The notes under the pieces were generated by a model. The model was not told the DNA's origin. It was given only the letters and a program-made list of their open reading frames with translations, and did no database searches. From Adlercreutzia murintestinalis (GTDB lineage Bacteria; Actinomycetota; Coriobacteriia; Coriobacteriales; Eggerthellaceae): a DNA stretch of 64,000 nucleotides. Below are positions 39,783-48,416 of the stretch, piece by piece (position 1 is the stretch's first letter; every line of letters begins with the position of its first letter). Location: assembly GCF_943192905.1 (NCBI RefSeq), contig NZ_CALPCC010000007.1, positions 1 through 64,000 of the forward strand. Reading direction: 5' to 3'. A program made the translations under genes and the position numbers.

Positions 39783-41387
39783 TCAGAACTGGTCGATCAG
39801 ATCGACCAGTTCCTGGCGCTTATGGATATCAAGCTTGGCGTAGATGCGCTTTGAATGCGTGCGTATGGTGTTCTCGGATACCACGAGCATCTCCGCGATG
39901 CGCGCCACCGAATTCCCGCGCGCCATCAACTCCATCACCTCCGCCTCGCGCGCTGAAAGACGAAAGTGCCCTTGGATGCGCTTGGCCTGCACAGCGATCC
40001 GATCAACAGCCGCAACAGCGCTTTCCATCTCACCGGTAGCCAGTTCGCGTCGTCTCTGTTGAGCGCGATCATCTCCGATCGGCACCTCATCGCCCTCGGC
40101 GAGCGGGGCGGCCACCTGCTGCATGACCTTGCGCACCTCCGTCGGCATCGGCTGCGGTGGCCGCAGCGCCATCAGCTCAATGGCCTCGGGCTGCACTGTG
40201 CTCGCAAGCGCCGACGTAAAACCGCCCGATCCGATGAAATGCATGAGCCCGAGCGCCCACAGCGCCGCCAGCGCCACCACGGCCAAAGGATCGATCCCCA
40301 TGATGCGCACGTCCTCGCCGAAGGTGCCCGCCAGAAATCCCACGCTGTGCAGCGTGTACACGATGGCGCCGAAGAACCCGTAGATGAACACGGGATTGAT
40401 GCCGCGGTCACGCGAGATCTGCGCGCACTGCATCATCATCAGCATGATGGCCGCACTGTAAACGGCATACAAAATGGCCGCCAGCCACCGCGCGTACTCG
40501 GCTGGCAACAGCGGCAGCCCTACCAGCGAGGTGATCAAGAAGGGGAACACCATCCGATACGAATCGGTGATGGACAGCCGCACGTCCTTCAAGCGCCACA
40601 GCCACATAACGATGACCGCCGCCAGCAGCATGCCGATCATAGACAGCGCATTCACGTACACGCCCAACGACGGATCGGCCACCGCGATGGAACGCATGAT
40701 GCCCGCGCAGAACCCCACCGCGCCCACGCACAGCGCACCGCGCCAATGGTCCTCGAGCGCTTGCCGGTAGACGTGCGGATGCTCGCGCGGCACGTCGGCG
40801 AACATCGGCTGATCGGGATTGATCGTACGGCTGCGCAGCGTCATGCACAGCGCGAACAGCGGCAGGAACACCAAAGGGATCAGATACGCAGTGATAGCAT
40901 GCGGGATCAGGTACAGCGCGAAATACATCACCGCGCCCCATGCGCTGCCCACCAGAAGATCGCGGTTGCCCGCATCGGCGTCCTGCCCCGCGAACAGTCG
41001 CTGCCAAAGCATATAGAATCCTGCCGACCCCAGCCCCAGCAGCGCGCCACCCACGCACACGAGAGCCAGCGCGGCCGCGTCAAGGTAGATGGCCGCGATC
41101 AAACAGCACCATCCCACGAAATAGAAGGAACTGGTCAACTTCACCAGAAAACTGCGCGTGGGACCCGGCATGAAATACACGCCGATGCAACTGGCGGCAT
41201 AGCTGGCCGAGAACACCAGCGACTGCATCAAGAAGAACCAGAAAATGATCGTGCGCGTTTGGAACTCAATGGGCAAAAACGGAAACACCCCGCCCCACAC
41301 GCCAGCCGCATTGATAGCCAAGAACAGCGCGTAGCCAAGCGACGCCACATTGGGAACGAGCATCCGGGATATGCTAGATCTGTTCAT
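39783..41387 (-). CDS. LuxR-family regulator with multi-pass membrane domain
   Basis: A 534-residue protein with about 12 hydrophobic segments (residues about 10-400), an Arg/Gln-rich linker, and a C-terminal LuxR/FixJ DNA-binding domain (LSAREAEVMELMARGNSVARIA and NTIRTHSKRIYAKLDIHKRQ). This architecture is common in Eggerthella/Slackia-type genomes, where such regulators often sit beside molybdoenzyme operons. It is divergent from dmsA across 361 bp, so it likely controls the dms genes in response to a membrane-sensed ligand. The Met at 41385-41387 is chosen as start; the frame opens at 41480. Confidence 0.88.
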   Translation of the reverse strand: MNRSSISRMLVPNVASLGYALFLAINAAGVWGGVFPFLPIEFQTRTIIFWFFLMQSLVFSASYAASCIGVYFMPGPTRSFLVKLTSSFYFVGWCCLIAAIYLDAAALALVCVGGALLGLGSAGFYMLWQRLFAGQDADAGNRDLLVGSAWGAVMYFALYLIPHAITAYLIPLVFLPLFALCMTLRSRTINPDQPMFADVPREHPHVYRQALEDHWRGALCVGAVGFCAGIMRSIAVADPSLGVYVNALSMIGMLLAAVIVMWLWRLKDVRLSITDSYRMVFPFLITSLVGLPLLPAEYARWLAAILYAVYSAAIMLMMMQCAQISRDRGINPVFIYGFFGAIVYTLHSVGFLAGTFGEDVRIMGIDPLAVVALAALWALGLMHFIGSGGFTSALASTVQPEAIELMALRPPQPMPTEVRKVMQQVAAPLAEGDEVPIGDDRAQQRRRELATGEMESAVAAVDRIAVQAKRIQGHFRLSAREAEVMELMARGNSVARIAEMLVVSENTIRTHSKRIYAKLDIHKRQELVDLIDQF

Positions 41388-41748
41388 GGAAGCTGCCTGA
41401 AAACCTCGGAACGAACGCACTCTGGAGCATGACACGATATTCATGAGTATAGCCAAACCGCGGCGCTGCAGCATCCTCAAAGCGCATCTGTTTTCAGGCG
41501 TGCGGCTCTCAACAAGCCTTCTGAACGGGCATTCTTGAAAAAATCACCCACTTTATGTGACACCGCGCAACCCCACCGCGATACAGTTTTTCACAAGCTT
41601 GCTGACGGTAGAGAGGAACCGTTGGCAAAGCGGGCATAAGAGAGGCGCTGCTCCGACGAGGGATCGGAGACTGGCGGTGTGGGGTGCGCCGCCTCAACCG
41701 AAACGACCGCCTCCTTTCTGCCCGTTATCAAAGAGAAGGAGGATTTGC
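41388..41748. promoter_or_regulatory. Divergent control region between LuxR-type regulator and dmsA
   Basis: 361 bp without a gene. The ribosome binding site of dmsA (GAAGGAGG, about 41735-41743) is at the right edge. A short hairpin CTCCGA / TCGGAG lies near 41650-41670. No confident promoter or LuxR box could be assigned by eye. Confidence 0.5.
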
Positions 41749-44151
41749 ATGATCGACACGAATGTGAGTCGCCGAACGTTCCTCAAGACCAGCGGGGCCT
41801 TAGGTGCCCTGGCCGTCGCGGGAACAGACGCCGTCACTGCCGACTCGCTGTTCGGGGCGGGCGTGACAGTGGCGGACGCCGAGCCGGAAGAGAAGATCGT
41901 CTGGAACCACTGCGCGATCAACTGCCCGGGGCGCTGCGCGATCAAGATGCACGTCAAAGACGACGAGATCACCCGCGTTGAAACCTATTCGCTGGATTCC
42001 AAGGACATGAACGACATCCAGCCGCGCGCGTGTCTGCGCGGACGCGCCTATCGCGCCTGGGTGAACCATCCCGACCGCATCAACTACCCCATGAAGCGCG
42101 TTGAGGGAACGAAGCGCGGCGAAGGCAAGTACGAGCGCATCAGCTGGGAAGAAGCTGTTGACACCATCGCCAAGAATCACAAGGAAGTCATGGAGAAGTA
42201 CGGCCCCGAGGCCATCTACATGAACTACTGCACGGGCAACTACGGGGTCACCGCGCGCCCGTGGTTCCGCTTCCTGAACTCCACGGGCGGCTATCTGCCG
42301 TTCTACGGCAACTACAGCCTGGCTCAGCTCATGTGGATCACCCCCTACATCTACGGCAGCAAGGTGGGCGCTGGCTCGTCGCTGAACGCCGCCAATGACG
42401 CCAAGCTGATCTTGATGTTCGGCACAAGCCCGGTGGAAACGCGCCAGGGCGGCGCGGTGTCCCATCACGACTACGTGGCCATGCGCGAGCAGACGCAGGG
42501 CAAGATCTACGTGATCGACCCGCGCTTCAACGATTCGCTGTCGGGCCATTCGGACGAGTGGATCCCCATCAACCCCGGCACCGACGCCGCGCTCGTCAGC
42601 GCCATCGCGCATGAGCTCATCAAGAACGACCAGGTGGACCTGGACTTCCTGCACACCTACTGCGTGGGCTACGACGAAGAGACGCTGCCCGAATCGGCGC
42701 GCGGACAGAACAAGTCGTACCATGACTACATCATGGGCACCGGCTATGACCTGGTGGAGAAGACCCCCGAATGGGCCGCGCCCATCACCGGCATCTCGGC
42801 TGACAAGATTCGCAGCCTGGCGCAGGAGATCGGCACCACCAAGCCCATGTTCGTCGATCAGGGCTGGGGCCCGCAGCGCCGCAGCAACGGCGAGATGACC
42901 GGCTGGGCCATCTGCATGTTGCCCATCCTCACGGGCAACATCGGTCTGCCTGGCACCAGCAACGGCCTGCGCGAGGGTTCGTACTCGGTGAACCTGACGA
43001 GCCTGCCGGACGGCAAAAACCCCGTGAAGGCCAAGATCTCGGTGTTCTCCATGGTGGACGCCATCGACCGCGGCAGCCAGATGACCGAGAAAGCCGACGG
43101 CGTCACCGGCGTCGATCAGCTGCCCCACGATATCAAGTTCGTCATCAACTACGCGGGCAACTGCATCACCAACCAGAACAGCGATATCAACTGGGTCCAC
43201 GACGTGATGTCCGACGAGAGCAAATGCCAGTTCGTGCTGGGCTCCGATATCCTGATGACCGACTCGCTCAAGTACTCCGACATCATCCTGCCCGACCTGT
43301 TCCGCCTGGAGCAGCCCTCCATGATCGGCACGGGCGGCGACGGCGCCTACATGCTGGCAGGATCTGAACCCTACGCGCCCAAGTTCGAGCGCAAGTCAGC
43401 CTATGATGCCGCCGCGCTGATCGCCAAGGCGCTCGGCAAGGAGCAGGAGTTCACCGAGGGCAAGTCCCAAGAGGACTGGCTTAAGAGCTGCTACGAGCAG
43501 TCCCGCGCGAAGGACCCCCAGCTTCCCACCTACGAAGAGGCCATGGAAATGGGCGTCTACACGCGCCAGAACCCCAAGGGCGCCGTGGTCGTCATGGACA
43601 AGTTCCGCGAAGACCCGGTGGCCAATCCGCTGGACACGCCGTCCGGCAAGATCGAGATCTACTCCGAAGACTTGGCGAACTACATTGCGACCCACGAGTT
43701 CAAAGAAGACGACAAGGTCGCTCCCATTCCCATCTACGCGCCCGAATGGTACGGCGTGGAGACCAAGGACGAGAAGTACCCGTTGCAGCTTTCAGGCTTC
43801 CACTACCGAGGGCGTCTGCACTCGTCGTGGGGCGACGTGGACATCTTGAAGGAGCTCAACCCGCAGGAGGCCTGGATCAACCCGGCCGACGCGGAGAAGC
43901 GCGGCATCGCCTCGGGCGACAAGGTGCGCGTGGAGAACGAGTTCGGTAAAACGGAGCTGCTGGCGAAGGTGACCCCGCGCGTGATCCCGGGCACCGTAGC
44001 CATGGCCCAGGGCGCGTGGCACGACGCCGATATGTCAGGTGACCGCGTGGACAAGGGTGGCTGCATCAACACCCTGACCACCCACCGCCCCTCTCCCTTC
44101 GCCAAGGGCAATCCGCAACATACCAACATCTGCGAAGTCAAGAAGGCATAA
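41749..44151 (+). CDS. dmsA: DMSO reductase-family molybdoenzyme, catalytic subunit
   Basis: An 800-residue bis-MGD oxidoreductase. It has a Tat signal (SRRTFLKTSG) for folded export. An N-terminal iron-sulfur motif begins CAINCPGRC, with a fourth Cys in RACLRGR. The Mo-ligand region YGNYSLAQ matches E. coli DmsA, whose ligand is the serine. The C-terminal cofactor domain has INPADAEKRGIASGD. Substrate may be DMSO, TMAO, another oxide or, in gut relatives, a catechol-type compound; sequence alone does not tell. The ATG at 41749 has an excellent AGAAGGAGG ribosome binding site. It leads the operon dmsA-dmsB-dmsC. Confidence 0.93.
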   Translation: MIDTNVSRRTFLKTSGALGALAVAGTDAVTADSLFGAGVTVADAEPEEKIVWNHCAINCPGRCAIKMHVKDDEITRVETYSLDSKDMNDIQPRACLRGRAYRAWVNHPDRINYPMKRVEGTKRGEGKYERISWEEAVDTIAKNHKEVMEKYGPEAIYMNYCTGNYGVTARPWFRFLNSTGGYLPFYGNYSLAQLMWITPYIYGSKVGAGSSLNAANDAKLILMFGTSPVETRQGGAVSHHDYVAMREQTQGKIYVIDPRFNDSLSGHSDEWIPINPGTDAALVSAIAHELIKNDQVDLDFLHTYCVGYDEETLPESARGQNKSYHDYIMGTGYDLVEKTPEWAAPITGISADKIRSLAQEIGTTKPMFVDQGWGPQRRSNGEMTGWAICMLPILTGNIGLPGTSNGLREGSYSVNLTSLPDGKNPVKAKISVFSMVDAIDRGSQMTEKADGVTGVDQLPHDIKFVINYAGNCITNQNSDINWVHDVMSDESKCQFVLGSDILMTDSLKYSDIILPDLFRLEQPSMIGTGGDGAYMLAGSEPYAPKFERKSAYDAAALIAKALGKEQEFTEGKSQEDWLKSCYEQSRAKDPQLPTYEEAMEMGVYTRQNPKGAVVVMDKFREDPVANPLDTPSGKIEIYSEDLANYIATHEFKEDDKVAPIPIYAPEWYGVETKDEKYPLQLSGFHYRGRLHSSWGDVDILKELNPQEAWINPADAEKRGIASGDKVRVENEFGKTELLAKVTPRVIPGTVAMAQGAWHDADMSGDRVDKGGCINTLTTHRPSPFAKGNPQHTNICEVKKA

Positions 44152-44177
44152 CCGGAGCAGCGTAAAGGAGGAATACT

Positions 44178-44798
44178 ATGACCCAACAAGCTTTTTACTT
44201 CGACGGCACGCGCTGCACCGGTTGCAAGACCTGCGTGTTCGCGTGCAAAGATAAGAACGACCTGGACGTGGGCGTTGCCTATCGCAAGGTGTACGAGGTG
44301 ACCGGCGGCGAAACCAGCAAGGACGACAACGGCTGCGCCACCACCTCGTGCTACAGCTACTACACCTCGGTGGCGTGCAACCACTGCGACGACCCCGCAT
44401 GCGCGAAGGTGTGCCCCACCGGCGCCATGCACAAGGACGGTGACACCGGCCTGGTCACCGTGGATGCCGACAAATGCATCGGCTGCGGCTACTGCCACAT
44501 GGCCTGTCCCTATAACGCCCCGAAGGTGGACCGCGAAAAGGGCCACTCCGTCAAGTGCGACGGCTGCGCCGATCTGGTGGCGAAGGGCGAAAAACCGTCC
44601 TGCGTCATGGCATGCCCGGCGCGCGCCCTGGACTTCGGCACGGCCGACGACATGGCGAAGCTGGGCGAGCAGGCCGATTCGGCTCCGCTGCCGGAGAAGT
44701 CCTACACCAAGCCCAATCTGTACATCAAGCCTTCCCGCGATGCCAAGCCCGCCGGTGACGCATCCGCGAAGGTCGCGAACCCCCTGGAGGTGAAGTAG
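44178..44798 (+). CDS. dmsB: Four-cluster ferredoxin subunit DmsB
   Basis: A 206-residue electron-transfer subunit with four Cys groups for 4Fe-4S clusters: CTGCKTCVFACK, CNHCDDPACAKVCP, CIGCGYCHMACP, and CDGCADLV...CVMACP. It passes electrons from the membrane subunit DmsC to DmsA on the outer face. There is no signal peptide, so it should be exported with DmsA through Tat as in E. coli. An AAAGGAGG ribosome binding site precedes it, and dmsC starts one base after its stop. Confidence 0.96.
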   Translation: MTQQAFYFDGTRCTGCKTCVFACKDKNDLDVGVAYRKVYEVTGGETSKDDNGCATTSCYSYYTSVACNHCDDPACAKVCPTGAMHKDGDTGLVTVDADKCIGCGYCHMACPYNAPKVDREKGHSVKCDGCADLVAKGEKPSCVMACPARALDFGTADDMAKLGEQADSAPLPEKSYTKPNLYIKPSRDAKPAGDASAKVANPLEVK

Positions 44799-44799
44799 C

Positions 44800-45675
44800 A
44801 TGGCAACTGCAATGGCTGAGCTGCCTTTGGCGCTCTTCAGCACGCTGGCGCCCATGGGTGCCGGGGCATTCGTCATCTTGGCTGTTCTGTTCAGCACCGC
44901 GAAGATCGACGGCGACGCCCTCAAGCGCATCGACAAGATGACCGCCATTCCGGTGGCGCTCGTGATCGTCGGCTTCATCGCGGCGTTCTTCCACCTGGCA
45001 AGCCCGCTGAACGCCTTCGGTGTGTTCGCTGGCATTGGCGCTTCCCCGCTCTCGAACGAGCTGGTGGCTGGCTGCGTGTTCGCAGTGGTCATGCTCGTGT
45101 ACTGGATCTGGGCGATGACCGGCACCATGAGCGCCGGTGCACGCAAGGGCCTTGCATGGGCCACCGCTGTGCTCGGGGTCGTGTTCGCTTGGTTCACGGG
45201 CATGGCTTACATGATCGACACCATCCCGTCGTGGAACACCCTGGCCGGGCCGATCCAGATGGTCGGATTCGCCTTGGTCGGCGGTGCAGCGGTTGCCATT
45301 CTGACCCTCACGCTGGCGAAGAGCGCTGATGCGCTGAAGGCTGGCACTATGAAAACGACGGTGCTCGTGGTGCTCGTGGCGGGCATCGTGCTGGGCCTTG
45401 GTGGCTTGGCGGCCCAAGCAGCAGCCACGAGCGGTATGGGCAACGCGCTGGTGAGCGGCGCTGACCTAGTCGGCGGCGCGCTGATGATCATCATCTGCGG
45501 CGCCATCTGCCTAGTCGGCACCGGCGTCTGCGATGCCTTCGCCGTGCGCGGCGCACAGGAGGGCGCGCTGGTGGGCATCAGCTGCGGCGCTGCCGTGCTC
45601 GCCATCGTGGGCATCCTGTTGCTGCGATTGGCGTTCTACGCCATGCAGCTTTCCGTCGGCCTGAGTATCATGTGA
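44800..45675 (+). CDS. dmsC: DmsC-type membrane anchor and quinol oxidase
   Basis: A 291-residue membrane protein with eight hydrophobic segments and the DmsC family pattern: LPLALFSTLAPMGAGAFVIL at the start, HLASPLNAFGVF, SPLSNELVAG. It anchors DmsAB and oxidises menaquinol. It is immediately downstream of dmsB (1-bp gap). A strong terminator follows (45723-45754), separating it from the chaperone gene. Confidence 0.94.
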   Translation: MATAMAELPLALFSTLAPMGAGAFVILAVLFSTAKIDGDALKRIDKMTAIPVALVIVGFIAAFFHLASPLNAFGVFAGIGASPLSNELVAGCVFAVVMLVYWIWAMTGTMSAGARKGLAWATAVLGVVFAWFTGMAYMIDTIPSWNTLAGPIQMVGFALVGGAAVAILTLTLAKSADALKAGTMKTTVLVVLVAGIVLGLGGLAAQAAATSGMGNALVSGADLVGGALMIIICGAICLVGTGVCDAFAVRGAQEGALVGISCGAAVLAIVGILLLRLAFYAMQLSVGLSIM

Positions 45676-45722
45676 GCGACCGGAATATCGAACGACGCGC
45701 TGCGCGTCTGATGGAGTAATGG

Positions 45723-45754
45723 AACGCCCCGGGTCGCACGTCTCGGGGCGTTTT
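45723..45754 (+). terminator. Terminator between dmsC and the chaperone gene
   Basis: AACGCCCCG (45723-45731) pairs with CGGGGCGTT (45744-45752) and is followed by TTTT at 45751-45754. It would reduce or stop read-through into the TorD-family gene. Confidence 0.85.
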
Positions 45755-45805
45755 GCTCGGCCCGCGGTTTTCGCCGCTGGCAGCACCACCGAAGGAGAGC
45801 AGAAC

Positions 45806-46498
45806 ATGCACGATACGAATGAGCACACCGAGGAACGCACGAGCGAACCTACCCTGGATGCAACGGTGGATGCAGTGGCGTTCCTAGGCGAAACGCTGGG
45901 ACCGCTGTTCCTGTACGAACCGACCGAGGCCGCAGTGCTGCCGATCTATGGCGCGCTGCGCAACCTTGAGAACACGGCCGCTTCCGAATGGCCCTTCGCC
46001 GACGCCACCGAAGCGCAGCGTGCTCTTGAGCTGATCGCGCAGGGGCTGGCGCCCACCGCTGATGGCGTAGACGATCCCGATGATGCGCTGCTCTGGGAAT
46101 ACCGGCGGCTGTTCGTAGGGCCCGCGAAGAAGGCAGCGCCGCCGTGGGGCTCGGTGTACACCGACCGCGAATGCGTGGTCTTCGGCGTGACCACCCTTGA
46201 ACTGCGCCAGTGGATGCGCAGCAAGGGCATCTCTCGCCCCGATCACGATGGGGGCCCTGAGGACCACATCGGGCTCATGCTGCTGCTGATGGCATGGATC
46301 GCGCGCAATCGTCCGGAACTGCTCGATGAGTACCTGGCCGAGCACTTTCTGACCTGGGCGCCGCATTTCCTGGAGATCGTCCAGCGCGAAACCACCCATC
46401 CGTTCTTCGAGGGTTTGGCGCTGCTCACCCGGGCGTCTGCGCTGGGAGTGCAAGATGCGCGCGGATTGGAAGTGGCCGTGCCCCATTTTTATCGCTAA
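45806..46498 (+). CDS. TorD/DmsD-family molybdoenzyme chaperone
   Basis: A 230-residue helical protein of the TorD family, cytoplasmic chaperones that hold the molybdoenzyme until cofactor insertion and guard its Tat signal. Typical motifs: LLWEYRRLFVGPAKKAAPPWGSVY (as EYxRLFVGP...PWxSVY) and the PEDHIGLML / LAEHFLTWAP region. The ATG at 45806 has a GAAGGAGAG ribosome binding site; the frame opens earlier across the terminator, which argues against an earlier start. The likely client is DmsA upstream. Confidence 0.88.
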   Translation: MHDTNEHTEERTSEPTLDATVDAVAFLGETLGPLFLYEPTEAAVLPIYGALRNLENTAASEWPFADATEAQRALELIAQGLAPTADGVDDPDDALLWEYRRLFVGPAKKAAPPWGSVYTDRECVVFGVTTLELRQWMRSKGISRPDHDGGPEDHIGLMLLLMAWIARNRPELLDEYLAEHFLTWAPHFLEIVQRETTHPFFEGLALLTRASALGVQDARGLEVAVPHFYR

Positions 46499-46534
46499 AG
46501 GAGTTGAGTTGCGCATATGCACCGATGACGACGT

Positions 46535-46568
46535 GTCAGATGCCTCTGAGATGCCAAGCGCATCTGAC
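46535..46568. other. Inverted repeat between chaperone and second dmsC
   Basis: GTCAGATGC (46535-46543) pairs perfectly with GCATCTGAC (46560-46568). No T run follows. It could be an operator or RNA hairpin ahead of the second dmsC-like gene. Confidence 0.45.
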
Positions 46569-46637
46569 AGCTTGGAGCGCTCAGACGGTATGCGCGCCCG
46601 TCATTGGCACAACAGTCATTTGAGATAATACCTTGCT

Positions 46638-47510
46638 ATGGAAACCGCACTGAATGAGATCACGCTCGTCCTGTTCACCACGCTGGCACCGGCCGGTGCG
46701 ATGGCCTACGTGCTCATGGCACTGCCCTTCATCATGCGCGGCGCCTCGATGGATGCGGCGGCGCGTCGTCGGCTCGACAACTTCCTGAGCTTGCCGGTGG
46801 TGGTGGCGATGGTCGGCCTGGTGGCCTCGGCCACGCATCTGGGGAATCCCGCGAATGCGCTGTATGTGGTGTCCGGCTTTGGCCGCAGCCCGCTTTCAAA
46901 TGAAGTGGTCTGCGGGGTGGCGTTTCTGGGATGCGCGGGCGTTTTCTGGCTCACCTCGTTCGCCGAAGAAGCGCGTCATCTGACGCTCCGGCGCGTGATG
47001 GCCGCCATCATATCCCTGCTTGGACTGGTGTTCATCGGCACCATCTCGCTTGCGTACAACGCCAGCACGATCATTGCTTGGAACGTGCCCGTCGCACCGA
47101 TATCGCTATGGCTGAACGCGCTGGCGAGCGGGCCGCTGCTAGCCATTCTGGGCTTTCGCATGGCGCGCTTCTCTACGCCAGGGCACACGTGGGGGCGCAT
47201 CCTGGTGGCACTTGCGGCCTGCGCGGTCATCGCAGATGCGATCGTGTATGCGATGTGGGGCGCGCTGTTGCCCACCCTGCAGAACGCGCTCACCTCAGCG
47301 GCCGATCTGGCTCCGGCGTTCGGACCGACAACCGCTCTGTTCGCCATGCTCAGCGCAACGAGCGTGATCCTGGGAGCCAAGAGCGCCGCCTGGGATGGCC
47401 CGGCACCGCTGTGGCTCCCCATCACTGCCGCTGGCATCATGCTGGCTGGCATTTTCTTGATGCGCTTCATGTTCTACATGACGCATATGACCGTGGGCCT
47501 GGGCGTGTAG
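46638..47510 (+). CDS. Second DmsC-family membrane protein
   Basis: A 290-residue eight-segment membrane protein, paralogous in pattern to the dmsC at 44800 (ITLVLFTTLAPAGAMAYVLM; HLGNPANALYVVSGFG; SPLSNEVVCGVAFL). It has no dmsA or dmsB of its own here. It may replace DmsC under some conditions or serve a molybdoenzyme encoded elsewhere. No ribosome binding site is seen. TTGGCA, 16 bp, TAATAC ends 6 nt before the ATG, so the message could be leaderless. Confidence 0.85.
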   Translation: METALNEITLVLFTTLAPAGAMAYVLMALPFIMRGASMDAAARRRLDNFLSLPVVVAMVGLVASATHLGNPANALYVVSGFGRSPLSNEVVCGVAFLGCAGVFWLTSFAEEARHLTLRRVMAAIISLLGLVFIGTISLAYNASTIIAWNVPVAPISLWLNALASGPLLAILGFRMARFSTPGHTWGRILVALAACAVIADAIVYAMWGALLPTLQNALTSAADLAPAFGPTTALFAMLSATSVILGAKSAAWDGPAPLWLPITAAGIMLAGIFLMRFMFYMTHMTVGLGV

Positions 47511-47563
47511 AGCAGAGCGTCTTCGATCGACGAGGGCAAGGTCGGGCGGCGCGGCTGCGGTCA

Positions 47564-47641
47564 ATCGCGCGACCGCCCAAGTTCATGTCGGCATATCATC
47601 GCGCGACTGCCCAAGCCCACACCGGCACATCATCGCGCGAC
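47564..47641. repeat. 34-bp tandem repeat, about 2.3 copies
   Basis: ATCGCGCGAC recurs at 47564, 47598 and 47632 with an exact 34-bp period. Intervening sequence is also similar: GCCCAAG, then about CA-CGGCA-ATC. It lies between convergent genes. Function unknown. Confidence 0.75.
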
Positions 47642-47664
47642 AAGAGCAGTTTCGGCTGCGGCGC

Positions 47665-48261
47665 CTAGCGTGCGTTGAACTTCTGGATGGCCTTCAAGAG
47701 CGGCAGCCCCAGCACATAGATGACAAGCGCCTCGCCAATGCCGGTAGCGACGACACCGAACAGATACATGGGCAGATACGCGCCATCGAGTGCGATGTCG
47801 GTGAAGGGAATAGTGTAGAATCCGAGCCCTTGCAACAGCAGCGGCAGATACGCTGGCACGATGAGCGCATTGGTCAGCACGAAGCTGCCGATGGCGAGCG
47901 CCGGACGCTCGCGCAGGCGCCAGCACAAGAGCGAACCGATCAGGGTAGCTGCGCTACCGAACACCACATCGAGCAGCCCCAAGGCGCCGGTGCCGCTGAT
48001 GACCAGGTTCACCAGGTTAGCGATGATGCAGCCGATGGTAAGCCCGGGAATGGCCGCCGGTGTTAGCACCGCCACCACGCAGATGGCCTCTGAGATGCGG
48101 AACTGCACCGGACCCCATGCAAGGCCTTGCAAGAGCAGCATGCAGATCAGTGTGGCTGCCGCATAGAGCGCAGCGATCATGCCCGCCTGCGCCACATAGC
48201 GCGAGCGCGGCATATCCGCAATGGTCGATCGTGTTTTGGACAGAGTGGCAGAATCATTCAT
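47665..48261 (-). CDS. queT: QueT-type transporter (queuosine precursor ECF S component)
   Basis: A 198-residue membrane protein with about six segments: AQAGMIAALYAAATLICMLL, VQFRISEAICVVAVLTP, and GLTIGCIIANLVN are the QueT family features. QueT is the substrate-specific subunit of an energy-coupling factor transporter, probably for queuosine precursors. The shared EcfAAT genes are not in the window. The ATG at 48259-48261 has an AAGGAAG ribosome binding site. A TATAAT -10 lies on the minus strand at 48354-48359. No preQ1 riboswitch was recognised in the leader. Confidence 0.85.
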   Translation of the reverse strand: MNDSATLSKTRSTIADMPRSRYVAQAGMIAALYAAATLICMLLLQGLAWGPVQFRISEAICVVAVLTPAAIPGLTIGCIIANLVNLVISGTGALGLLDVVFGSAATLIGSLLCWRLRERPALAIGSFVLTNALIVPAYLPLLLQGLGFYTIPFTDIALDGAYLPMYLFGVVATGIGEALVIYVLGLPLLKAIQKFNAR

Positions 48262-48353
48262 GATGACTTCCTTTCCACACGGCACGATGCCGAGGGTCAT
48301 GGGCAACTAATAGAGATGCGCGGACAGGGCCCATCGGTGCACGCGCGCTGGTG

Positions 48354-48359
48354 ATTATA
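48354..48359 (-). promoter_or_regulatory. -10 element of queT
   Basis: TATAAT on the minus strand, with TCGACG 17 bp upstream as a partial -35. It would give a leader of about 85 nt. Confidence 0.5.
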
Positions 48360-48390
48360 AACCTCCTGCACCTCAACGTCGATGCTGAAT

Positions 48391-48406
48391 TATTTCACGT
48401 GAAACA
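48391..48406. promoter_or_regulatory. parS-like site, one mismatch
   Basis: TATTTCACGTGAAACA differs from the parS consensus at the second base. It is intergenic, between rsgA and queT, about 42 kb from the cluster at 3-6 kb. Confidence 0.75.
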
Positions 48407-48416
48407 GTTTGCGAAA

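Noticed and set aside
39966-41432. A 488-codon open frame antisense to the LuxR-type regulator gene
   Set aside because: His/Gln/Arg-rich with no recognisable domain; the opposite strand encodes a complete LuxR domain and membrane segments.
41800-43200. A 466-codon open frame antisense to dmsA
   Set aside because: It covers highly conserved molybdoenzyme sequence on the other strand and has no protein-like features of its own.
48262-48353. preQ1 riboswitch upstream of queT
   Set aside because: The leader lacks the small H-type pseudoknot pattern and the A-rich tail with CUA before the ribosome binding site that I would expect for preQ1 class I.
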